Origin: Luteimonas saliphila | GTDB taxonomy: Bacteria; Pseudomonadota; Gammaproteobacteria; Xanthomonadales; Xanthomonadaceae | DNA length: 64,000 nt | Reading direction: 5' to 3' | NCBI RefSeq assembly: GCF_016774335.1 | Contig: NZ_JAETWA010000046.1 | Coordinates: forward strand, 62,001 to 126,000 | Shown here: one piece after another, positions 17,146 to 25,586 of the stretch | How the letters are laid out: every line of letters starts with the position of its first letter | Numbering within the stretch: position 1 is the first letter of the stretch | Notes under the pieces: generated by a model | Databases searched by the model: none | Seen by the model: the letters and a program-made list of their open reading frames with translations, nothing else | Told to the model about the DNA's origin: nothing | Translations under genes and position numbers: made by a program

Positions 17146-19347
17146 ATGACCTCTTCTTACGACATCCCCGACGACGCAGGCAAGGACGCGGACCGCGGCC
17201 CGGCGAAGTTGCGCACCGAGTACAAATTCTCCCACGTCACCACCGGCCGCTACCTGCCGACGCCGGGCAAGGCGCCGGGCTGGCCGTTCGCCGACATCGG
17301 CGAGTGGATGGTCGATGCCAACGACAGTGCGCAGGACTGGCTGTCGGAACTGCGCGACTGGCGCCGCGAGCACCTGGTGCGGATCGGCTACGACGATGCG
17401 AACTACCGACGCCCGGAACTGCAATGGGCGCAACGCAACTTCGTGCATGCGCAGATGATGGTCGAGGATCGCTACTTCTTCGACGTGGAGACCGGACAGT
17501 ACACCGTCGACCGCTATCTCGACGACCTCGAGCAGCGCTTCGGTGGCCTGGATTCGGTGCTGATCTGGTACGTCTATCCGAACATCGGCATCGACGACCG
17601 CAACCAGTTCGACCTCGCCCACGACCTGCCCGGGGGGCTGGACGGGTTGAAGAGCGTGGTCGACGCCTTCCATCGGCGGGGAGTGAAGGTGTTCCTGCCG
17701 GCCAAGCCGTGGGACCACGGCACGCGCGACCCGGGCACGACGCATTGGGAGGGGTTGGCGGAGATCGTCGAGGCGGTCGGCGCGGACGGCATCAACGGCG
17801 ACACCTTCAATGGCGTGCCGCGCGCGTTCTTCGACGCCTGCGAGCGTCTCGGGCATCCCGTCGTGGTGCAGCCCGAATCCACGATCAGCGCCGAGGAACA
17901 GCTGATCTGGAACGTGCAGAGCTGGGGCAAGAAAGCGCCGGACGGTCCGGTGCCACCGGTGTCGAAGTGGAAGTGGCTCGAACCGCGGCACATGGTCAAC
18001 TACGAGAACCGTTGGGGCCGCGACCGCACGCACGACCTGCAGTACTGCTTCCTCAACGGCATCGGCTACAACGCCTGGGAAAACATCTGGGGGATCTGGA
18101 ACCAGTTCACGCCGCGCAATGCGGAGATGCTGAGGCGGATCGCGACGATCTATCGCCGGTTCCCGTCGCTGGTCGTCAGCATGGAGTGGGCGCCGTACCA
18201 GGCCAGCCTGCAGCGCGCCGTGTTCATCAGCCGCTTCCCGGGCGAAGGTCGCGTGTTGTGGACGCTCGCCAACCGCAACGAGTACGGCGTCGATGGCGAG
18301 CAGTTCGCGATCGAGCACATCGAGGGCACGCGCTACTTCGACGTTTGGAACGGACGTGCGCTGTCGCCACGCGTCGACGACGGACGGGCAGTGATCGAAC
18401 TGTCGCTGGAAGCGCGTGGCTTCGGTGCGGTGCTGGCGGTGGCGCGAGGGACGGACGTCAGCGGGCTCGACGAGTTCCTCGCCACCATCGCCGCGCAGGC
18501 CCGGTTGCCGATCAATGCGCACTCCGGCGCCTGGCGCGCGCTGCCGCAGCGGATCGTCGAGACCGCGCCGACGGCGGTGCAGCGTACCGCGCCAGAAGGC
18601 ATGGTGACCGTGCCGTCCGGAGAGTTCGTGTTCAAGGTCGGCGGCATCGAGATCGAAGGCTTCAACTGGGCCGGCGTGGACGTGCAGTATCCCTGGGAGG
18701 ACGTGCCGCGGCGCCACCACCACCGGCGCCTGCAGTTGCGGGCTTTCCACGTCGACCGCCACCCGGTGACCAACGCGCAGTACAAACGCTTCCTCGATGC
18801 CTCCGGTTACGCGCCACGCGATGCCGTCAATTTCCTGCGCCACTGGATCGACGGCGAGCCGCGTCGCGGCTGGGAGAACAGGCCGGTGACCTGGGTGTCG
18901 CTGGAGGACGCGCGCGCCTATGCGCAATGGGCAGGCAAGCGCCTGCCTCGCGAATGGGAATGGCAGTACGCCGCACAGGGAACCGACGGCCGCTTGTATC
19001 CATGGGGCGACACATGGGACGACGCGCGCGTGCCGCAGGTCAATCGCGGCAGGCGGCTGTTGCCGCCGGATGAGGTCGATGCGCATCCGCAGGGCGCATC
19101 GCCGTTCGGCGTGGAGGATCTGGTCGGCAACGTCTGGCAGTGGACCGACGAGTTCGTCGACGAACACACCCGGGCGGCGATCCTGCGCGGCGGCAGCGGC
19201 TACCAGCCGCAGACCTCGCACTGGTACTTCCCGCAGGCCTACCGGCTGGACCAGCACGGCAAGTACCTGCTGATGGCGCCGTGCAAGGATCGCTCCGGCA
19301 CGATCGGTTTCCGCTGCGTGGTGGATGCGGAGCCCGAAGTTGCCTGA
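17146..19347 (+). CDS. TIM-barrel glycosidase-like / SUMF1-domain fusion
   Basis: 733 residues without a signal peptide. Residues of about 1-440 look like a glycoside-hydrolase TIM barrel (DSVLIWYVYPNIGIDDRNQF, RGVKVFLPAKPWDHGTRDP, GADGINGDTFNG, VVVQPESTIS, NAWENIWGIWNQF) plus a beta-sandwich tail. Residues of about 485-728 are a SUMF1/FGE-sulfatase fold (VPSGEFVF, FHVDRHPVTNAQYKRFLDAS, WVSLEDARAYAQWAGKRLPR, EWEWQYAAQG, NVWQWTDEF, GTIGFRC). The copper-binding cysteine pair of true formylglycine-generating enzymes is missing (GGSGYQPQTSHWYF has none), so FGE activity is unlikely. The gene ends 4 nt before the GH127 gene. I do not recognise the exact family of the barrel. Confidence 0.75.
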   Translation: MTSSYDIPDDAGKDADRGPAKLRTEYKFSHVTTGRYLPTPGKAPGWPFADIGEWMVDANDSAQDWLSELRDWRREHLVRIGYDDANYRRPELQWAQRNFVHAQMMVEDRYFFDVETGQYTVDRYLDDLEQRFGGLDSVLIWYVYPNIGIDDRNQFDLAHDLPGGLDGLKSVVDAFHRRGVKVFLPAKPWDHGTRDPGTTHWEGLAEIVEAVGADGINGDTFNGVPRAFFDACERLGHPVVVQPESTISAEEQLIWNVQSWGKKAPDGPVPPVSKWKWLEPRHMVNYENRWGRDRTHDLQYCFLNGIGYNAWENIWGIWNQFTPRNAEMLRRIATIYRRFPSLVVSMEWAPYQASLQRAVFISRFPGEGRVLWTLANRNEYGVDGEQFAIEHIEGTRYFDVWNGRALSPRVDDGRAVIELSLEARGFGAVLAVARGTDVSGLDEFLATIAAQARLPINAHSGAWRALPQRIVETAPTAVQRTAPEGMVTVPSGEFVFKVGGIEIEGFNWAGVDVQYPWEDVPRRHHHRRLQLRAFHVDRHPVTNAQYKRFLDASGYAPRDAVNFLRHWIDGEPRRGWENRPVTWVSLEDARAYAQWAGKRLPREWEWQYAAQGTDGRLYPWGDTWDDARVPQVNRGRRLLPPDEVDAHPQGASPFGVEDLVGNVWQWTDEFVDEHTRAAILRGGSGYQPQTSHWYFPQAYRLDQHGKYLLMAPCKDRSGTIGFRCVVDAEPEVA

Positions 19348-19351
19348 GCCG

Positions 19352-21244
19352 ATGACCAGCTGCGGCGGGCAACGGCTGGCCGAAGCCGGGGCCGTCCGGT
19401 TCGGCGGTCTGCTGGGCGATGCGCTCGACGCGAACCGCCGCGGCCGGCTGTCGCACTTCATCACCGGGCCCGGCAGCCCGGCGATCGCGGTCTTCGATCC
19501 GCCGCATCGCGACCACAACGAAGAGGGCGACTGGTACGGCGAACACGCCGGCAAGTGGTTGGTGGCGGCGGCAAAGGCCGCGGCGCGCAGCGGCGACGCC
19601 GCGTTGCGGATGCGGGTCGTGGCGGTGGCCGACCACCTGGCGTCGGTGCAGCTCGAAGACGGCTATCTGGGCACTTATGCGCCGCACCGTCGCTTCATGG
19701 TGCCTCAGCCCCCCATGCCGGAAAGCTGGAACGGCGAACCGGCGCTGCGCACCTGGGACGTGTGGACGCATGCCTATCTGCTGCTGGGTCTGGTCGAGGT
19801 GCACCGCTGTTTCGGCGACGACCGCCACCTCCAGGCCGCACGCCGCATCGCCGACCTGTGCTGGCGCACGTTCTGCGTGGAGGGGCTCGACATCACCAGC
19901 GTCGGCAACCATCACGGCATGTCGGCGACGGTGCTGCTCGATCCGGCGGCGGACCTGCATCTACTGACCGGAGAGCCGCGATACCTGGAGCTGGCCGAAC
20001 GCGTGCTCGCGCAGGCCGACGCGAACCCGCGCCTGGCGCTGCTGCGGCAGGCGCGGTCCGGCGCGGATCCATCCGAGATCGCCACCGGCAAGGCCTATCA
20101 GCTGTGCTGGAACCTGGTCGGCCTGGCCAAGCTGCAGCGAGCGACCGGGCGCGAGGATCTCGCCCAGGCGCTGGACCTGCAGTGGCGCGCCATCCGCGAC
20201 CATCACATCAGCCTCGGCGGCGGACCGTTCGGCGGCATCGGGCATCGATCGCGCGAGGTCTTCAATCCGTCGTTCGTGTTCGATCCCACCGCCTACGTCG
20301 AGACGTGTTCGCTGCTGGCGTGGATCCAGCTCAATCGCGAACTGTTGTCGATCTCCGGCGACCCGCGCCATGCCGAGGAGATCGAGCGCACGGCCTACAA
20401 CGACCTGCTCGGCGCGCAGGCGGGCAACGGCGAGGACTGGTGCTACTACTCCTATGCCAATGGCCGCCGCATCCACACCAACTACTGGCGCTGCTGCAAG
20501 TCGAGCGGCGCAATGGCGCTCGAAGAACTGCCGTCGATCGCGTACGCGAGCGACAGGCATGGCGTGGTGGTGAACCTGCTGGGCCCCGGCGAGGCGAGGT
20601 TGCGCCTGCCCGACGGGTCCGTCGTGCTGTTGCACCAGCGCACCGGCTATCCGCACGACGGCGAGGTGCGCTTCGACGTCGCTCTGGAGACCCGATCGCG
20701 ATTCCGGTTGCGCGTGCGCATTCCGGCCTGGGCCGAAGCCGCGACCCTGAGGGTGGCGGGCGAGGTCCACGCCGGCGACATCGTGCCCGGACGCTACGCG
20801 GACATCGAGCGCACCTGGTCGCCAGGCGACACGGTCCTGCTGTCGTTGCCGATGCGTCCGCGGGTGCACCGGCGCGCGTATCGCAACATCCAGGAGTCGC
20901 GCGCGCCCGATGGCTCGCCCGTGCGGCAACAGGTGCTGCATTTTCCCTATGTCGCGTTCAGCCGCGGTCCACTGGTGTATGCGACCGGATTGATCGACGG
21001 CTACAAGACCAGCGAGATCGTGCGCCTGCCCGATGACGATGCGCAGATCCTGCTCGACGAACTGCCGCCTGGCGGCGTGGACGAGGCGACGGGCCTGCGC
21101 CTGCACCCGGCCGATCGCGCGTCGATCGACTTCCACCCCTACTATGGGCTCGACGACCGGCGTGACCGCAGCTGGCGCCTGACCTGGCTGGGCTTGGCGC
21201 CGGGCGCAACCGGCGTCGACGATGAAGATTGCGGGAGGATCTGA
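19352..21244 (+). CDS. GH127 family glycosidase (beta-L-arabinofuranosidase type)
   Basis: 630 residues matching the DUF1680/GH127 pattern. In the characterised enzyme HypBA1 the active site is Glu338, Cys340 and the pair Cys417-Cys418 holding zinc. The same arrangement is seen here as Glu317-Thr-Cys319 (AYVETCSLLAW) and Cys381-Cys382 (NYWRCCKSSGAM). No signal peptide is present, so it acts in the cytoplasm on an imported oligosaccharide. It is 4 nt downstream of the TIM-barrel/SUMF1 gene and near the ribokinase-like gene, consistent with freeing a furanose sugar for phosphorylation. GH127 includes other specificities, so the arabinose call is tentative. Confidence 0.85.
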   Translation: MTSCGGQRLAEAGAVRFGGLLGDALDANRRGRLSHFITGPGSPAIAVFDPPHRDHNEEGDWYGEHAGKWLVAAAKAAARSGDAALRMRVVAVADHLASVQLEDGYLGTYAPHRRFMVPQPPMPESWNGEPALRTWDVWTHAYLLLGLVEVHRCFGDDRHLQAARRIADLCWRTFCVEGLDITSVGNHHGMSATVLLDPAADLHLLTGEPRYLELAERVLAQADANPRLALLRQARSGADPSEIATGKAYQLCWNLVGLAKLQRATGREDLAQALDLQWRAIRDHHISLGGGPFGGIGHRSREVFNPSFVFDPTAYVETCSLLAWIQLNRELLSISGDPRHAEEIERTAYNDLLGAQAGNGEDWCYYSYANGRRIHTNYWRCCKSSGAMALEELPSIAYASDRHGVVVNLLGPGEARLRLPDGSVVLLHQRTGYPHDGEVRFDVALETRSRFRLRVRIPAWAEAATLRVAGEVHAGDIVPGRYADIERTWSPGDTVLLSLPMRPRVHRRAYRNIQESRAPDGSPVRQQVLHFPYVAFSRGPLVYATGLIDGYKTSEIVRLPDDDAQILLDELPPGGVDEATGLRLHPADRASIDFHPYYGLDDRRDRSWRLTWLGLAPGATGVDDEDCGRI

Positions 21245-21367
21245 CATGGAGGGCCGGGTCAAGCAAGTTTCTGTGCGGTCAGAACATAGCTGCGGACGCT
21301 GGATGAGGGCGGTTCGCGCCGCAACACTGGCGGGCTTCCAGGGAACCGGATACCACAGGAGGCTGCG

Positions 21368-22567
21368 TTGAGCCGCTCCGTTTTCGACCAGCCACGCGAA
21401 GGTCCTCCCGGGCCCCTGACCGGCATCCGCGTGCTCGATCTCAGCGCCTACATCGCAGGCCCCTACGGTTGCTCGCTGCTCGCGGACCAAGGCGCGGACG
21501 TGGTGAAGGTGGAGCCGCCCGGCGGCGACAACCTGCGCAACTATCCGTCCACGCTGGAGGCGGAAAGCCGCGCCTTCCTGGGGGTGAACCGCAGCAAGCG
21601 CGGTGTCGTGCTGAATCTCAAGCAGGCCGACGAACTCGCGGTGCTCTACCGCCTCGTGCGCGAGGCCGACGTTCTGGTGCACAACTTCCGTCCCGGCGTG
21701 GCCGAGCGGCTGGGCATCGATTTTGCGACATTGTCGGCCATGAACCCGCGCCTCGTGTACTGCGCGGTCACCGGTTATGGCGAAACCGGCCCGCTGAAGG
21801 ACAAGGCGGGTTACGACCAGGTGCTGCAGACCATGACCGGCATGTGCGTCATGCAGGGCAAGCGCGGCGGCACGCCCGAGATCATCTACGGTTCGGTGGT
21901 GGACTATTACGCCGCGGCGCTGCTGGCCGCCGGCGTGTCCTCGGCGCTGTACGAGCGCGAGCGCAGCGGCGAAGGCCAGTACGTCGGGATATCGCTATTG
22001 CGCGCCGCGTTGACGATGCAGTCGGCCCGCATGGTCTGGGCCGAAGGCGAAGCCCTGGACATCGGCCGCGACATGCGTTCGGGCGGCGTGACCGGCATCC
22101 ATCCCACGCGCGAGGGCCACCTCTACATTTCGGCGAACACGCCGCGGTTCTGGCAGGCGTTGTGTGAGCGCACCGGCATGGGCGATCTGCTGGACGACCC
22201 CCGCTACGCCAGCGTGCGCCAGCGTGCGCAGCACGCGGACGCGCTGGTTCCCCGGTTGCACGAGGCGCTGGCGGCGCGCACCGCCCTGGAGTGGGAGGCG
22301 ATCTTCGGCGACGAGGTGCCGTGTGCGGCGGCGCGACCGGTCGAGGACATGTTCGAGCACCCGCAGGTCCTCGCCGAAGGCATGCTTGCGGAAATGCCGC
22401 ACCCCACCCTGGGTTCGTACCGGGGCGTAGCGCACCCGATCAGGTTCGGGCGTACAGCCGGACCCGAGCCGTTCGCCGCCCCGGTGCTGGGACAGCACGA
22501 CGGCCTGATCCGCTCGCACGACGCGCCCGAAGGTGCCGGCTCCGCCGCGCGCGACGCGAGCAAGTAG
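21368..22567 (+). CDS. Class III (CaiB/BaiF) CoA transferase
   Basis: 399 residues from a TTG supported by a full AGGAGG (21357-21362) five bases upstream. Family motifs are GIRVLDLSAYIAGPYGCSLLADQGADVVKVEPP, split here by its conserved D-V-V-K-V-E, NRSKRGVVLNLK, HNFRPGVAERLGID, GYGETGP, and GSVVDYYAAALLAAG, where Asp is the probable catalytic acyl-anhydride residue. Such enzymes move CoA between carboxylic acids. The nearest partner is the CitE-like lyase 12.5 kb upstream on the same strand; together they would fit activation and cleavage of a dicarboxylate, but no hydratase gene is seen. Confidence 0.9.
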   Translation: MSRSVFDQPREGPPGPLTGIRVLDLSAYIAGPYGCSLLADQGADVVKVEPPGGDNLRNYPSTLEAESRAFLGVNRSKRGVVLNLKQADELAVLYRLVREADVLVHNFRPGVAERLGIDFATLSAMNPRLVYCAVTGYGETGPLKDKAGYDQVLQTMTGMCVMQGKRGGTPEIIYGSVVDYYAAALLAAGVSSALYERERSGEGQYVGISLLRAALTMQSARMVWAEGEALDIGRDMRSGGVTGIHPTREGHLYISANTPRFWQALCERTGMGDLLDDPRYASVRQRAQHADALVPRLHEALAARTALEWEAIFGDEVPCAAARPVEDMFEHPQVLAEGMLAEMPHPTLGSYRGVAHPIRFGRTAGPEPFAAPVLGQHDGLIRSHDAPEGAGSAARDASK

Positions 22568-22659
22568 GCGGCGGTAGGAACGCGTGTCGCGGGCGCAGAC
22601 CGGAGTCAGGACGACGTCGCTGCACGATCACCGGTCAGACGGCCGTGGCGAAACGTGCA

Positions 22660-23973
22660 TCACCCCGCGGCGCCGTCGAGGTAGTCCAGCGTCACCTGCA
22701 GCATCGCCCGGAACCCCACGTCCAGCGCGCCCTCGTCCAGGTAGAACTCCGGCGAGTGGTTGCTGGCCGCGGTGCGCGGGTCGGTGCCCTTCGGCGTGGC
22801 GCCGACGAAGAAGTACAGGCCCGGCACCTCTCGGGCGAAGAACGAGAAGTCCTCGGCGCCGGTGATCAGGCCGGGATCGATCACGTTGCCGGCGCCGACC
22901 GCGGCTTCCAGGCTCGGCGTCAGCCGCGTGGTCAGCGCCGGATCGTTGGCGGTGACCGGATAGTTGTGGTCGAGCGGAATGGTGGCGTCGATCTGCGCGC
23001 CATGCGCCGCGGCGACGTGTTCGGAGACGTTGCGCAGGTCCTTGAAGATCGCCTCGCGCATGCCCTCGTCGAAGGTGCGGATGGTGCCGATCAGCTCCAC
23101 CGAGTCGGGAATGATGTTGTGGCGGATGCCGCCCTTGACCGCGCCGAAGGTCACCACCGCCGGCAACCGGGTGATGTCGGTGCGGCGGCTGACGATGCTC
23201 TGCGCGGTGGACACGAGGTCGGCGGCGGCGACGATCGGATCGACCCCGTTCCACGGCCGCGAGCCGTGCGTCTGGCGGCCCTTCACCGTGATCTCGAACG
23301 TGTCCGACGCCGCCATCATCGGCCCGGGCCGGACCGAGACCTGGCCGACGTTGAGCGCCGAACCCACGTGCAGGCCGAACACCGCGTCCGGCTTGAAATC
23401 GTCGAACACACCCTGCGCCAGCATTTCCTTCGCGCCGCCCACCTCGCCCTCGGGCACGCCCTCCTCCGCAGGCTGGAACAGGAACATCACCTCGCCGGGA
23501 AGCTCATCCCTCATCGCCACCATCGCCTCGGCCAGGCCCATCAGGATCGCCACGTGCGCATCGTGGCCGCAGGCATGCATCACGCCCACGGTCTCGCCGC
23601 GGAAGGTGGTGGTGACCTTCGACGCGAACGGCACGTCCACCCGCTCGGTCACGGGTAATGCGTCCATGTCGGCGCGCAGCGCGATGCGCGGCCCGGGCCG
23701 GCCGCCCTTGAGCACGGCGGTCACGCCGGTGGTGGCGATGCCGGTCTTCGGTTCCAGCCCGAGCGCGCGCAGGTGGTCGGCGACCAGCGCGGCGGTGCGC
23801 GTCTCGCGGTTGCCCAGTTCCGGATGCTGGTGGATGTCGCGGCGCCATTCGACCACCCTGCCCTGCAGCCGCTGCGCGGCCTCGGCCACCTCGGTGCGCT
23901 GCGCGGCCTGCGCATGGGACGACATCGCCGGAAGGACGAGCAGGAGGCAGCATGCGAGCAGCGGACGGATCAT
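22660..23973 (-). CDS. M20 family amidohydrolase, paralog 1
   Basis: 437 residues. A signal peptide (IRPLLACCLLLVLPAMSSHAQA) exports it. The M20D metal-binding motifs are present: HQHPELGNRETRTAALV, RADMDALPV, HACGHDAHVAILMG, FQPAEEGVPEGEVGGAKEML (split) and TGAEDFSFFA. Characterised relatives are carboxypeptidases, aminoacylases and hippurate or IAA-amino-acid hydrolases. The frame is open further upstream, but the ATG at 23973 places the signal peptide at the N-terminus. It is a tandem duplicate of the gene at 24118-25428, and both share a TTAAGATCGG element about 30-40 nt before the start codon. Confidence 0.93.
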   Translation of the reverse strand: MIRPLLACCLLLVLPAMSSHAQAAQRTEVAEAAQRLQGRVVEWRRDIHQHPELGNRETRTAALVADHLRALGLEPKTGIATTGVTAVLKGGRPGPRIALRADMDALPVTERVDVPFASKVTTTFRGETVGVMHACGHDAHVAILMGLAEAMVAMRDELPGEVMFLFQPAEEGVPEGEVGGAKEMLAQGVFDDFKPDAVFGLHVGSALNVGQVSVRPGPMMAASDTFEITVKGRQTHGSRPWNGVDPIVAAADLVSTAQSIVSRRTDITRLPAVVTFGAVKGGIRHNIIPDSVELIGTIRTFDEGMREAIFKDLRNVSEHVAAAHGAQIDATIPLDHNYPVTANDPALTTRLTPSLEAAVGAGNVIDPGLITGAEDFSFFAREVPGLYFFVGATPKGTDPRTAASNHSPEFYLDEGALDVGFRAMLQVTLDYLDGAAG

Positions 23974-24020
23974 GGCGGTTCCCCGGAAACGGAACCCCGA
24001 TCTTAAACGCGCCACGTCCC

Positions 24021-24121
24021 GTAGGAGCGCCTTCAGGCGCGACCGCCGTCCACGAGCGTCGGGCGAATCCTCGCGAAGACGGGTGTGCGCCGGGAATGAT
24101 CGCGCCTGAAGGCGCTCCTAC
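24021..24121. repeat. Inverted pair of GTAG-REP (SMAG-type) elements
   Basis: Copy 1 (24021-24042) reads GTAGGAGCGCCTTCAGGCGC plus GA; copy 2 (24100-24121) is its reverse complement. Each has the GTAG head and a short stem-loop (GCGCC TTCA GGCGC). The pair fills the gap between the two M20 genes and could form a larger cruciform. The last bases of copy 2 overlap the stop region of the paralog 2 gene. Confidence 0.85.
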
Positions 24122-25428
24122 GAACCTGGCGGCGGGTCGGCGAGGAAGTCGACCGTGGCCTGCAGCAGCGCGCGCACGCCCAGGTCGAGCGCGCTTTCGT
24201 CCGGGGCGTACAGCGGCGAGTGGTTCATCGGCGCCGAGGCCAGGTCCTGGCCTCGCGGGGTGGTGCCGACGAAGAAATACAGCCCCGGCACCTGGTTGGC
24301 GAACACCGAGAAGTCCTCGGCGATGGTGTAGCGCGGCACCTCGACCACGTTGTCCGCGCCGGCTGCGCGCTCCAGCGACGGGCGCAGGCGCTGCAGCAGG
24401 GCCGGATCGTTGGCGGTGGCGGGCGCGTTGCCGGCCACCTCGAGTTCGGCGCTCGCGCCGCTGGCCGCGGCGAAATGTTCGGCGGTGCTGCGGAAACGGT
24501 CGATCACGTCCCGGCGCACGTCCGCATCGAAGGTGCGCAGCGTGCCGACCATCGTCGCCGTGTCCGGGATGATGTTGAAGCGGGTGCCGGCCTGGATCTG
24601 GCCCGCGGTCAGCACCACCGGATGCGCGGTGATGTCGACCTGGCGCGCGACGATCGACTGCGCGCCGAGCAGCACCTGGGCCGCGACGGTGATCGGGTCG
24701 ACGCCCGCCCAGGGCTGCGAGCCGTGGGTCTGGCGACCGGTGATGGTGAGCGTCCACTCGTCGGCGCTGGCCATGAACGGACCGGCGCGCACGCCGATCT
24801 GGCCCGCGTGCAGGCGCGACCAGACGTGCAGTCCCAGGACCGCGTCGGGCTTGAAGTCGTCCCAGATGCCCTCGTCGAGCATGCGTTTCGCGCCGGCGAC
24901 CTCGCCCGCCACCGGCGGGCCTTCCTCGGCCGGCTGGAACACGAACATCACTTCGCCCGGAAGCTCATCGCGCATCGCCGTGAGCGCTTCGGCCACGCCC
25001 ATCAGGATCGCCACGTGCATGTCGTGGCCGCAGGCATGCATCACGCCCACCGGCTGGCCGCGGTACTCGCTCGTCACGGTGGAGGCGAACGGCAGGCCGG
25101 TCGCCTCGGTGACCGGCAGCGCATCCATGTCGGCGCGCAGCGCGATCCGCGGGCCGGGCCTGCCGCCTTTCAGCACGGCGACCACCCCGGTCGGGCCGAT
25201 GCCGGTGCGCGGTTCCATGCCGAGCGCGCGCAGGTGGTCGGCGACGACCTGCGCGGTGCGCGTTTCCTGGTTGCCGAGTTCCGGATGGCGATGCAGGTCG
25301 CGACGCCACTCGACGACCCTGTCCTGCAGATCACGCGCCACTGCCGTAACGTCGGCGCGCTGTGCGTCCTGCGCCAGCACTGTCGACGCGGGCAGGAAGC
25401 AGCAGGTCAGCAGCAGCGTACGGATCAT
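24118..25428 (-). CDS. M20 family amidohydrolase, paralog 2
   Basis: 436 residues with signal peptide (IRTLLLTCCFLPASTVLAQ) and the same metal motifs as its neighbour: HRHPELGNQETRTAQVV, RADMDALPVTE, HACGHDMHVAILMG, FQPAEEG and AEDFSVFANQVPGLYFFVG. It resembles paralog 1 along its entire length, including the HSP and LDLG segments near the C-terminus, so the pair arose by tandem duplication. Diverged loops (for example APMNHSPLYAPDESA against TAASNHSPEFYLDEG) suggest different substrates. The upstream leader is also duplicated. Confidence 0.93.
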   Translation of the reverse strand: MIRTLLLTCCFLPASTVLAQDAQRADVTAVARDLQDRVVEWRRDLHRHPELGNQETRTAQVVADHLRALGMEPRTGIGPTGVVAVLKGGRPGPRIALRADMDALPVTEATGLPFASTVTSEYRGQPVGVMHACGHDMHVAILMGVAEALTAMRDELPGEVMFVFQPAEEGPPVAGEVAGAKRMLDEGIWDDFKPDAVLGLHVWSRLHAGQIGVRAGPFMASADEWTLTITGRQTHGSQPWAGVDPITVAAQVLLGAQSIVARQVDITAHPVVLTAGQIQAGTRFNIIPDTATMVGTLRTFDADVRRDVIDRFRSTAEHFAAASGASAELEVAGNAPATANDPALLQRLRPSLERAAGADNVVEVPRYTIAEDFSVFANQVPGLYFFVGTTPRGQDLASAPMNHSPLYAPDESALDLGVRALLQATVDFLADPPPGS

Positions 25429-25480
25429 GGGCGTTGCCGGGGAAAAGGGATGTCCGATCTTAATCGCATCGGCCAGGCGG

Positions 25481-25586
25481 GGCAGGAGTGCCTTCCGGCG
25501 CGTTCGCCCGGGCCGGCTTCCAAACCGTCACGGTGGAGGTGACGAGGACCGGAAACGCGGAGGATCGCGCCTGAAGACGCTCCTAC
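25481..25586. repeat. GTAG-REP pair, one copy degenerate
   Basis: 25565-25586 is a copy on the minus strand (reverse complement of the GTAG-headed element, one base changed in the stem, GCGTC TTCA GGCGC). 25481-25502 is a degenerate partner in the opposite orientation that has lost the GTAG head. They lie between paralog 2 of the M20 genes and the MscS gene, and the second copy touches the 3' end of the MscS gene. Confidence 0.7.

Noticed and set aside
17146-19347. Formylglycine-generating enzyme
   Set aside because: The SUMF1 fold is there, but the conserved cysteine pair needed for copper-dependent oxidation is absent and no sulfatase gene is nearby.
12860-19554. Long minus-strand frames at 12860-15442 and 16558-19554
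   Set aside because: They run antisense to well-supported genes (TonB receptor, serine hydrolase, kinase, SUMF1 fusion) and contain no recognisable domain.
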